A stretch of 52,257 nt of DNA. Source: an uncultured Verrucomicrobia subdivision 3 bacterium. GTDB taxonomy: Bacteria > Verrucomicrobiota > Verrucomicrobiae > Limisphaerales > UBA11358. A model generated the notes under the pieces. The model saw nothing but the letters and a program-made list of their open reading frames with translations. It made no database searches and was not told the DNA's origin. Each line of letters opens with the position of its first letter. Position 1 is the first letter of the stretch. Made by a program: the position numbers and the translations under genes. The stretch is from positions 1 through 52,257 of the forward strand of contig CAIXPZ010000268.1 of the NCBI GenBank assembly GCA_903921455.1, in the 5' to 3' direction. Shown here piece after piece: positions 35,881-44,600 of the stretch.

Positions 35881-37347
35881 TTATTTTTTCTTTGCCGCTT
35901 TGACCTGAATCATGATCACCGTGTCCGCCGGATGCGCGGTGCGGTTCAAGCCGGCGATATGAAGCGAGCCGTCTTTTGCGACACTATATATTAATTTTTT
36001 GCCCGTGAATAAATCACGACAGCCCGTGACCTTTTCAGCAATGCCCGGCATGGTGAACTCTGTGCCTGCGTAACCGGGCAGCAGATGAACAAAATATTTT
36101 CCTGGTTTGTAAGTGAAGCCATATTGGCCATCCACCGGATTCCACGGGCCGCCGCGGGTGCCGTAAATGCTATCGCCCACCACCGTGAGCCAGTCGCCAA
36201 CGCGCTTGGTCAACGCTGCGTGGCTCGCGGGAATCACCCCATGCCGGTCAGGGCCGAAATTCAACAGTATGTTGCCGTTGCGCACCACGACGTTCACGAG
36301 GAAGTCGACAATCTCCTCGTAGCTCATCAGATTCTGATGGTCGTTGTAGCCCCAGGACGATTTGTTCAGGTTGAGACATTTCTCCCAGTAGAAGGGGCGC
36401 ACCGGGCCGGTGACCGGCTTGGAACCTTCTTCGTCCGCGATGTCGCCGATCCAGCCGCAACGCCGATTGCAGATGACATTGGGAGAATATTTGCGGGCGA
36501 TGCCCATGATGCCCAGCGGTCTGCCGGCTTCGTCAAAATCGCTGTATGCATCGGCCACGGGCCAGGGATTCTTCGGATCACGGTATTGGCCCGGCTCCCA
36601 GAAAAACATCGCGTCGCGATCCGATCCCTTTTGCGCCAACCAGCCGCCGTCCCAGAAAACGTAGTCGAACGGGCCGTAGTTTCTGAACAATGTCCGCACC
36701 TGTTCGTAAACTTCCTCTTTCATGACGCGGGCATTTTCCTTGTGCGCCGGATCGGTCTGGTAATTCCATTGGTTGGGCGCGCAATTTGTGCCCCCTACGT
36801 CGTAGTAACCGGGATAGCGCCAGTCAATCGGCGAATAATACAGCCCGACTTTCAGGCCGGCCGCGCGCACGGCTTTGACGTATTCCGCATAGAGATCGCG
36901 ATGAATCGTCTGCACGCTCGTGAATGCATTGGTGTGATGGCTATCAAACAGCGCGAAGCCGTCGTGATGCCGCGCGGTCAGGCACAGGTATTTGATCCCG
37001 GAATCTTTGGCGATCTTCGCCCAAGTGGCCGGATCAAAATCTTTCGCGTCAAAATATTTTCCATCACCCTGGTCGGCGGCAAACTTTCGATATTCCTCCG
37101 GGGACAGGTGTTTGTTTTCCATGAACCATTCGCCTTTCGCGGGCACGGCGTAGAGCCCCCAGTGAAGGAACATCCCGAATTTTGCGTCCATGAACCACTG
37201 CATCGTTGCGTCGTCCTGCTGCACAATGCCGAGGTCGTTGGTGAGTTCCCGCGCGAAGGCCGTGGTGGTCTGCCATAGCAGACCGAGCGCCGCCAAAAGG
37301 GTGAACGCAGTCGGTTGAATTTGAAGTGTCGGATATTTCCGGTTCAT
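35881..37347 (-). CDS. GH29 alpha-L-fucosidase, secreted
   Basis: The start chosen is ATG 37347 (MNRKYPTLQIQ), which puts the signal peptide ('AFTLLAALGLLWQTTTAFA') near the N terminus; the frame extends to 37422. The product has 488 aa. The GH29 barrel includes 'MDAKFGMFLHWGLYAVPAKG' (His62), 'LTARHHDGFALFDSHHTN' (His127-His128) and the nucleophile Asp233 in 'FDYVFWDGGW'. The C-terminal part is the beta-sandwich. The enzyme releases terminal alpha-L-fucose with retention, for example from fucoidan-type, plant or mucin glycans. It is the first gene of the operon with two sulfatases and GH116, pointing to a sulfated fucose-containing substrate. The acid/base residue could not be pinned down by eye. 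Confidence 0.92.
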   Translation of the reverse strand: MNRKYPTLQIQPTAFTLLAALGLLWQTTTAFARELTNDLGIVQQDDATMQWFMDAKFGMFLHWGLYAVPAKGEWFMENKHLSPEEYRKFAADQGDGKYFDAKDFDPATWAKIAKDSGIKYLCLTARHHDGFALFDSHHTNAFTSVQTIHRDLYAEYVKAVRAAGLKVGLYYSPIDWRYPGYYDVGGTNCAPNQWNYQTDPAHKENARVMKEEVYEQVRTLFRNYGPFDYVFWDGGWLAQKGSDRDAMFFWEPGQYRDPKNPWPVADAYSDFDEAGRPLGIMGIARKYSPNVICNRRCGWIGDIADEEGSKPVTGPVRPFYWEKCLNLNKSSWGYNDHQNLMSYEEIVDFLVNVVVRNGNILLNFGPDRHGVIPASHAALTKRVGDWLTVVGDSIYGTRGGPWNPVDGQYGFTYKPGKYFVHLLPGYAGTEFTMPGIAEKVTGCRDLFTGKKLIYSVAKDGSLHIAGLNRTAHPADTVIMIQVKAAKKK

Positions 37348-37441
37348 GGGAGCTTTATGGTTTTGATGGCGGCGAGGCGATTCTGCAATTCCGTACCTTT
37401 TTTCCGGGAATATCGCGAACACGTTCGTGGCCGTGCCTCGG

Positions 37442-37915
37442 TTTGGTGGACAGGGAGTGAATGCATGAAGCGCGGGTATTTTTAGTTGAGTTGCGTTTCA
37501 AAGTCCACAGGTGATTTGAAGCCGAGGTCGCTGTGGAACCACTCGCGGTAGTAAACGACTCCGATCTATTCAAAGATGGCCGCCTTGGCTTCGGCGCGTG
37601 TGGCGAACTGGCAGCGATGCCCCAGCTCCCGCTTGTGGCCGCTCCGGAAGCTTTCCCTCGCCGCATTGTCGTAGGAGTTGCCGGGGCGGCTCATGCCGGC
37701 GATGCAGCCCGCTTGCGCGAGGCGTTGGCGATAATCCTGGCTGGCGTATTGTCCGCCGCGATCGAAGTGATGCAGGAGCCCGCAGCTGAGCATCCAATGA
37801 TCCATGGCGGAACGCTTAAAGGCGTCGTCGTCACGTTTATATTTGGTGATGGCTTGATCGGTATACATGCGTGCCGTCCCTGACTCCCGCCATCACCTGA
37901 CTCCTGTCCACCAAA
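37442..37915. mobile_element. Internally deleted IS3-family element with both inverted ends
   Basis: The ends are TTTGGTGGACAGGGAGT (37442-37458) and ACTCCTGTCCACCAAA (37900-37915). They are inverted repeats that differ by one base indel. The flanking bases are TCGG on both sides (37438-37441 and 37916-37919), a 4-bp target duplication as expected for IS3 elements. Inside is only the 3' part of an OrfB-type transposase gene. At 474 bp the element lacks all of orfA and much of orfB compared with full-length relatives of about 1.2-1.4 kb, so it cannot move by itself. Confidence 0.8.
37482..37868 (-). pseudogene. IS3-family transposase OrfB, 3' remnant
   Basis: The remnant keeps the second half of the integrase-type core: 'GLLHHFDRGGQYASQDYRQR' (second catalytic Asp), 'MSRPGNSYDNAARESF' (catalytic Glu) and 'FATRAEAKAAIFE'. 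The frame is then broken by TAG at 37566-37568, after which it resumes as 'REWFHSDLGFKSPVDFETQL' to TAA at 37482-37484. Relative to the family, the 5' half is missing and the 'YDNAARESFRSGHKREL' section looks mutated. It is not functional. Confidence 0.85.
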
Positions 37916-38042
37916 TCGGGGCCAGGCCACGTTTCGGATCGGAAAACGGTTTGGAACGGAGGCGGTTTTCAGGTGTCGATTCAAACCGCAATTCATTTCC
38001 GCTTTTGTTTTCAAATCAACGATGTATTTTACCCGCCACGAC

Positions 38043-38612
<570 letters not shown>

Positions 38613-38618
38613 ATCATC

Positions 38619-38981
38619 ATGGAAGTCACTCTGCTCAAATCCAAGATCCACCGCGCCACCGTTACCGGCGGCGACGTGAATTACGAAGGCAGCCTCACCA
38701 TCTCCAGCGACCTGATGGACAAGTGCGGACTGCAGGAATACGAAAAGATCCTCTGCGGCAACATGGCCAACGGCAATCGCTGGGAGACCTACGCCATCCG
38801 CGGCAAGAAAGGCGCCGGCGAGATCATCATGAACGGCGCCGTGGCCCATCTCGGCAAAAAAGGCGACGTGCTCACCATCATGAACTTCGCCGCCTTCACC
38901 AAGGCCGAAGCGAAGAAGTGGAAACCCCGCGTCGTCGTCCTCGGCAAGGGGAACAATATCGTCAACACCCGCGGCATGTGA
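38619..38981 (+). CDS. panD: Aspartate 1-decarboxylase (pyruvoyl-dependent)
   Basis: The product has 120 aa, the normal length. The self-cleavage site Gly24-Ser25 is visible in 'NYEGSLTIS'; Ser25 becomes the pyruvoyl cofactor. Lys9 and His11 ('KSKIHRATVT') and Tyr22 are in the expected places, and 'NGAVAHLGKKGDVLTIM' matches the core. The enzyme makes beta-alanine from aspartate for pantothenate and CoA synthesis. It starts 6 bp after the stop of the glutamine amidotransferase gene, so the pair is very probably one operon. This pairing links folate or tryptophan and CoA precursor supply, but no direct pathway partner is nearby. Confidence 0.95.
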   Translation: MEVTLLKSKIHRATVTGGDVNYEGSLTISSDLMDKCGLQEYEKILCGNMANGNRWETYAIRGKKGAGEIIMNGAVAHLGKKGDVLTIMNFAAFTKAEAKKWKPRVVVLGKGNNIVNTRGM

Positions 38982-39134
38982 GCCGTTAGGCTTTGGCTTT
39001 GCTTTAGTCAGGATACTTTCGCTGCTTACGCTGGCGATTCGGACCCGGCTAGCCACGCATTCGGCTGGTCGGGAAACTCCGGCGGTCATCGCCCGGCGCG
39101 ACCCCCCCCCAACGGATTTTTGCCGGAGCTGAGG

Positions 39135-39419
39135 TTACGGTTGCTGGAGCGCGGTGAGCAATTCGTTGAACTTGTCCAGCACCGGCGTCATGTCTGTGGC
39201 CTGCACCGGGTCGTGGAAGGGCAGGCTCAACGCGGCCACGCCGGTCACGCCCGACGCCTTGCCTGCCAGTTGCGTTTGTAAAGCGGTGACCTGGTCCTGC
39301 AGCGCGGTGAGCTGCGCCGACTGCGCGTCAAACAGGTCTTTGAGCCCGTTGAGCTGGTCGCGCATCTGCGCCGCGTCGAGCGGCGTGTTCTCCTGGGGTT
39401 TGGTGGGGTCGAAGGCCAT
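39135..39419 (-). CDS. Small coiled-coil hypothetical protein
   Basis: The start is ATG 39419, preceded by AGGAAAA about 5 bases upstream, a good ribosome binding site. The product has 94 aa: a short opening 'MAFDPTKPQENTPLDAAQMR', a strong heptad coiled coil ('QLNGLKDLFDAQSAQLTALQ' and 'DQVTALQTQLAGK') and a helical end. I recall proteins with a similar 'MAFDPTKP' opening as recurrent hypothetical proteins in verrucomicrobia and some phage-like regions, but have no function for them. No signal peptide or membrane segment is present. It lies just left of the 21-bp repeat array. Confidence 0.65.
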   Translation of the reverse strand: MAFDPTKPQENTPLDAAQMRDQLNGLKDLFDAQSAQLTALQDQVTALQTQLAGKASGVTGVAALSLPFHDPVQATDMTPVLDKFNELLTALQQP

Positions 39420-39606
39420 GAAGTTTTCCTGTTTAGTTTTTTTGTTTACTGCAAATCACTGCTCCGTAGAGGGATTATGTACTTCATAAACCTTGTCCCC
39501 GTTTTTATCCGCCGATGACGCCGATGACGCCGATTTTCCGAAATAAAGTAATGAAATTTGCGTGAATCTGCGAAATCTGCGGACACACTTGTCAAAGATA
39601 TAACCC

Positions 39607-39837
39607 CGCTCCGGAGCACCAATTTTCCGCTCGCGAGACCCGCTTTGCCCCTCCCGAGACCGAACGAACCTCTCGCGACACCCGTTTCACCCCTCGCGAG
39701 CAGAAAATAACCGTTCCGCAGACCAAATGAACGTCTCCCGAGACCCGCTGCGCCTCTCCCGAGAGCAAAATAACCTCTCCGGAGAGCACTTTACCGACTC
39801 CCATCCGCCGACCAACGTCTCCATTGCTTGCGCAAAG
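39607..39837. repeat. 21-bp tandem repeat array, nine clear units plus two decayed
   Basis: Nine consecutive units of exactly 21 bp run from 39607 to 39795 with no indels: 39607, 39628, 39649, 39670, 39691, 39712, 39733, 39754 and 39775. Two weaker units follow to 39837. Positions 3-11 are the conserved core CTC(C/G)CGAGA, a near palindrome, seen for example as CTCGCGAGA, CTCCCGAGA and CTCCGGAGA. The rest of each unit varies freely. On the minus strand a 70-codon open frame (39592-39804) runs through, giving a 7-residue repeat of the form x-V-S-G/R-E-V-x, but a ribosome binding site is weak. It may be a phased protein-binding array or the remnant of a repeat-coding gene. Confidence 0.8.
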
Positions 39838-39897
39838 CTCATCTTATCAGATGGATATTGAGAAAGTGCCGATTCCGGCCCCCGGCGGGGTCGGATT

Positions 39898-40491
39898 TTA
39901 CGGCGTGGTGGGAGTTGTGGGCGTGGCCGTCTTGCTGGCGGTCTTGGCTAAGTGGGTTTTCAAGTCATCCACGATGGCCTGCGCGCCGGGCACGCCGTGT
40001 TTGGCCGCTTCCTGCGCCGCATTGTAAAAGGCCAGTTCCGGTTTATAGATTTGGTTGCCCAGTTTCATGCTGGCATCGCTCAAATTCTGCCAGACATCGC
40101 CCACCGCATGGAGAATGTCGTCCACATCCAGCCGGGCGGTGCGGCTTTGGGCCAGAATGGCCGTGTCCACATACGCCGGGATAAGCTCCGGCCGGGCGGC
40201 CATGTAGCTGGCGGTCTTTTGGTCCCAGCCTGCCGTCTTTTCGCCGATCTTGAGCAGCTTTTTGCGCTCCTCATCCGACAGGCCGATGCGGAAGGTGATC
40301 AGCGCCGCCAGCTCCGCCACCTTGGCGAGGATGGCCGCCTTCTGGGCCGGCGTGAGCGTGACGATGAAGGGAGTGTCCGTGGAGGTGGTGGGCATAACCG
40401 GATTCGGGTTGGGAATCAATCCGTTCCAGACCAGGCCGGGGGTGGAGGAATTCCACGACCACTGTGTCGACCAGGTGAACGGCTGACTCAT
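39898..40491 (-). CDS. Hypothetical protein, helical, with Pro/Thr tail
   Basis: The product has 197 aa with no signal peptide or membrane segment. It opens with an aromatic, Pro/Asn-rich stretch ('WSTQWSWNSSTPGLVWNGLI'), followed by an all-helical region ('LTPAQKAAILAKVAELAAL', 'LSDEERKKLLKIGEKTAGW', 'RLDVDDILHAVGDVWQNLSD'). It ends in a Lys/Ala/Thr/Pro tail ('TASKTATPTTPTTP'). I do not recognise a named family, although the helical core resembles hypothetical proteins common in soil verrucomicrobia. The gene is transcribed toward the 21-bp array and lies on the same strand as the coiled-coil protein, with the array between them. Confidence 0.65.
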   Translation of the reverse strand: MSQPFTWSTQWSWNSSTPGLVWNGLIPNPNPVMPTTSTDTPFIVTLTPAQKAAILAKVAELAALITFRIGLSDEERKKLLKIGEKTAGWDQKTASYMAARPELIPAYVDTAILAQSRTARLDVDDILHAVGDVWQNLSDASMKLGNQIYKPELAFYNAAQEAAKHGVPGAQAIVDDLKTHLAKTASKTATPTTPTTP

Positions 40492-40559
40492 TTAAAGACC
40501 TATCAGCACCGCCCCCGGAAATCCGACAAACTATTTTAAATTATTTTACGGCCGGGGCA

Positions 40560-41010
40560 TTTACCACGGATGGGCACGGATAAACGCGGATAATAAACGA
40601 TGGCCCTGCGCAAGTGGTGGCCCTACGCAAGTAGTCGCGGAGCGACGGAAGAAAGTAGCCCACGGTGAAACCGTGGGTTAAAGGTTCAAAAACAAACCAA
40701 GCCTCGGCAGAGGCGACAGAATCCATTCGCGGTTGATTTTCTATCGCCCCCTCCGGGGATTGAACCGCTTTGACGATCCTACCCACGGTATCACCGTGGG
40801 CTTCTATCCGCCGCGCCTAACGACGCTGGTTGCAGGGCAAAGCGTTATGTTTTTGAAAATAGTCAAGCCATTCAAGGCTGGGCGGGGGCCGGCGGAAATG
40901 GAAAGTCCCGTGAGGGATGTAAGAAATCATTGGTGGCTCTACGCAAGTAGTGGCCCCACGCCAGTAGTGGCCGTTCGCCGGGGCTAATCCAACGGGATGG
41001 AAGCATACCG
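40560..41010. repeat. Cluster of palindromic (REP-like) repeats in intergenic DNA
   Basis: No gene is seen between 40492 and 41075. The region holds several short hairpins: GTCGC-gga-GCGAC (40634-40646), CCCACGGT-gaa-ACCGTGGG (40659-40677), GCCTC-ggca-GAGGC (40701-40714), CCCC-ctcc-GGGG (40747-40758) and CCCACGGT-atc-ACCGTGGG (40782-40800). The phrase TACGCAAGTAGT recurs at about 40624 and 40941, with diverged forms next to it. The two CCCACGGT hairpins are closely similar copies. Such units are spread through many environmental genomes as REP/REPIN-type repeats, often moved by RAYT transposases; no such transposase is in the window. Confidence 0.65.
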
Positions 41011-41075
41011 GCCGGCAATGGTGTTTGGCGTTTGCTTTTCCGGGCGAGCTGTGGTTTATTTTGCAACCAAAAATT

Positions 41076-41519
41076 ATGTCCAACAAAGTTGAAACCAAAA
41101 CCCGCGAACTCTGCGAAGCCATCATCGAGCACATCCAGACCGGCGGCATCAAGCAGCGCATTGACACCTTCCTCGGCGACGCCTCCGCGCGCGGGGCTTA
41201 TGAAAGCCTCATGAGCAAGGGCCAGTCTCTGCAGGAAAAACAGCACAGCGGCCAGACGCTGGAGCCAGCGGAAATCGCCACGTTTGAAAAGGAGCGCGAC
41301 GCCCTGCTCAAGAATCCCGTGGCGGCCAGCTTTCTGGACGCCCAGGAAGAAATGCACGAGCTGCAGCACCTCGTCCAGAAGCACGTCGGCAAGACGATCG
41401 AGCTCGGCCGCATCCCGTCCGCGGAAGACTTGAACGGCGGCGGCTGTTGCGGCGGCGGCGGTCACGATCACGGTCACAGCCACGAGGGTGGCGGTCATGG
41501 CGGTTGCGGCTGCCATTGA
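41076..41519 (+). CDS. YlbF-family protein with a Cys/His-rich C-terminal tail
   Basis: The start is ATG 41076 (MSNKVETKTRELCEAI); an upstream TTG reading has no support. The product has 147 aa. Residues 1-115 are a helical YlbF/YmcA-like domain ('ARGAYESLMSKGQSLQEKQ', 'PVAASFLDAQEEMHELQHLV'). In Bacillus, YlbF, YmcA and YaaT form a complex that promotes RNase Y action and development. Residues 120-147 are a Gly-rich tail packed with Cys and His ('GGGCCGGGGHDHGHSHEGGG' then 'HGGCGCH'), which looks like a metal (zinc, nickel or iron-sulfur) binding tail. It is an isolated gene with no obvious operon partners. The family call is from pattern memory. Confidence 0.75.
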   Translation: MSNKVETKTRELCEAIIEHIQTGGIKQRIDTFLGDASARGAYESLMSKGQSLQEKQHSGQTLEPAEIATFEKERDALLKNPVAASFLDAQEEMHELQHLVQKHVGKTIELGRIPSAEDLNGGGCCGGGGHDHGHSHEGGGHGGCGCH

Positions 41520-41655
41520 TCCCGGGCATCGAGCCTTTTTGAAAATTCTCCAACGCGCTGTGAAATTTATTTCGCAGCGCGTTTTTGGTTTTTTCGGCAG
41601 GCTGTCACCACAACAGTGGATGGCGAGGAGTGATGGGCTGGGTTAGATTTAATGG

Positions 41656-44600
41656 ATGTCACCTGTTGTATTTCGTTGGCCGGCCTGGCGTCTGCTGTTC
41701 GGGGGATTGCTGGGCATCGGTTTGTCCAGCGTCACAGCCATGGCCCAGACGGTGGCTTTTCCCGGCGCCTTCGGCTTTGGCGCATACGCCACCGGCGGGC
41801 GCAATGGCACGGTGTATCACGTCACCACTCTGGCGGACAGCGGCGCGGGTTCGTTCCGCACCGGCGTGAGCAGCGGCAACCGGACAATCGTGTTCGATGT
41901 GGGCGGGGAGATCAAACTGCTCACTGCGGTGAGTTGTTCCAGCAGCCTGACCATCGCCGGCCAGACCGCGCCCGGCGGCATCGTCATTGACGGCGGGGAA
42001 GTCTCCTTCGCCAACCGCAACAATATCATCTGCCGCTATCTCCGCATCCGTCCCGGCAGTGATCCGAGCGTCAGCAGTTCCGACGACGCGCTCAGTTTTT
42101 ACCGCGCGTCGAACATCATCGTGGATCACTCGTCCATCGCATTTGCGCCGTGGAACAACATTGATGGCGTGGGCGACAGCACCCATCTCGTCACCGGCAT
42201 CACGGTGCAGCACAGCATCAACGCCAACCCGACCGGCCAGCAGTTCGGCGCGCACACGGAATCCGTCGGCGGACAATGGTCGTGGCACTACAACCTCTTC
42301 GCCAATTCGCACAACCGCAATCCGCTGGCCAAGATCAACACCACGTTCATCAACAACCTGGAATACAACAATTCCGCCGGCTATACCACGCACACCAGCA
42401 CGCACTTCAAGCACGACATCGTGAACAACTACTTCGTGGACGGACCGGCCAGTGGCGGCAATTTCCCTTGGTATCAGATTGATAGCAACCAGAGCATTTA
42501 TTATGCGGGCAACCTGCATGACTCGGATCAAAACACGACGCTGAACGGCACCGCCACGACGCCTTATTGGTATTCGGGCACCGGGACGATTTTAAGTTCG
42601 CCGTGGTCATCGTGGACGACGGTCATCCCCACGATGACCGCCGATCTGGCGTGGCGCTATGATGTTTCCACCGCCGGCGCATTTCCGCGCGATGACGTGG
42701 ATGCCCTCATCGTCAGCCAGGTAAAAACCCTGGGCAACGGCAGCATCGGCACCGGCGCCGGCACGGCTGGGCCCGGCGGCGGGCTTTACACCAGTCAGGC
42801 GCAGACCGGCTTGAGCAACAACGGCTACGGCACCCTCAACGGCCTGGCGGCCATTCCCGACACCGATGGCGACGGCATGCCGGATTACTGGGAGCTCGCC
42901 GCCGGCTTGAATCCGAACGTGGCCAATCCGCTGACGAACACCATCACCGGTTATACGCCGCTGGAAAATTATCTCAACTTCCTCGCCGCCCCGCACGCCG
43001 TCACGCAGACCAACGCGCCGGTGGACATCAATCTCGCCCAGTTCACGGCCGGTTTTCCCGCCAGCGCGACGTTCGTGTTGTCGGGTGCGACGAACGGGGT
43101 GGCAACTTTGCTCAACAGCACCAATGCGCATTTTGTTCCCGCCGCCAATTTTTCCGGACTCGGCGGATTTAACTTCACCGTCACCGATGGCAGCTATGCC
43201 CTGAGCGTCGCGGTTACGGTCTGCATCACGCCGGTCCCGCCGCCGGCGAGCGCCACGCAGTTCAATGGCGCGATCATCGGCGTCGCGCTCGCGTCCGCGC
43301 CGGTGCCGTCAAATCTGCTTTGGCGCGGCGACGGCACGGCAAACGCCTGGAACACCAGCGCGACCAACTGGCTGAACGGCGCCAGCCTGGCCACCTACAA
43401 AAACACGGACGTGGTGACCTTCGACGACACCGGCTCGAACACGCCCGCGATTAATTTGGCCGGCACAGTTTCTCCCGGGGCGATGCTTTTCAACGATGAT
43501 AAAAACTACACGCTCTCCGGCGCGGGCGCGTTGAGCGGCGCCGGATCCTTGAGCAAAACCGGGGCGGGCACGCTGACCGTCGGCACGACGAATAGCGGCT
43601 TCACCGGCAGCATCAGCGTGAGTGGCGGAGCCTTGACGCTAGCCTCCGGCACCAGCATCGGTTCCAGCGCCATCAGTTTGAGTGGCGGGGCGATCTTCAC
43701 GGCTGCGAGCGGCAGCACTTCCATCACCGTGCCCGGGGCGATTTCGGTTGCCGGCAGCGACACGGCCACACTTTCATCCGGCCAGTTGGGCAACACGTTC
43801 TCGGGCAACGTCACTTCGGGCGATGCGAACACCCTGCTCAATTTGAGCGGCGGCGTCAGCTTCAGTGGCGCGACGTCCGCGCAGCTGGATGGATTTACCG
43901 GCACCCTGAACATCCCCGCAAATACGAGCTTGCGGTTTTCGGTCAACGGGCCCGGCAACACGCTGGGCTCCTTGAATCCCAACTTCATCGTGAACGGCAA
44001 GCTGCAACCGCGCAACGCCGGAAACATCGTCACGCTCGGTGCCATTTCCGGCGCGGGCCAGCTCGCCGGCCAGCAGACGCCGCCAGCCAGCGGCGGCAGC
44101 ACCGGAAACATCGTCTATGTCATCGGCGGAAATAATTCCGACTCGCTTTTTTCCGGCACCCTCGTGGATTCCAACCCGACCAATCTGACCTGCCTGACCA
44201 AATCCGGCACCGGCACCCTGACGCTCACCGGCAATAATTCCTACACGGGATCCAATTACATCGCCGCCGGAACGTTGATCATCACCGGCACCAACACGCC
44301 ATCGCTCGTGACCGTGGCGACGAACGCCATCTTCGGCGGCACGGGAACCAATTTTGGTTCGGTGACGGTAAAACCCGGCGGCAAACTTTCACCTGGCGGG
44401 AATGGCGCCGGCACCCTGACCATCAATGGCAGCCTGACCAATAACACGCCGACTTTGTATTACGACCTCGCGAGCCTGCCCGCCGGTGCAAACGACCGCC
44501 TTAATCTGAACGGCACGCTGGCGCTGAGCGGTCCGCAAACCTTTATCTTTAATCTCGCCGACGGCGCGCTCGGCGCGGGCACTTACAATTTGATTGAAGG

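Noticed and set aside
39099..39112. Run of nine C bases as a phase-variation tract
   Set aside because: It lies between genes, not inside a coding frame or an evident promoter; more likely a chance homopolymer or sequencing-sensitive spot.
39607..39837. CRISPR array
   Set aside because: The conserved core is only about 9 bases in a 21-bp unit and there are no spacers of separate origin; no cas gene is nearby.
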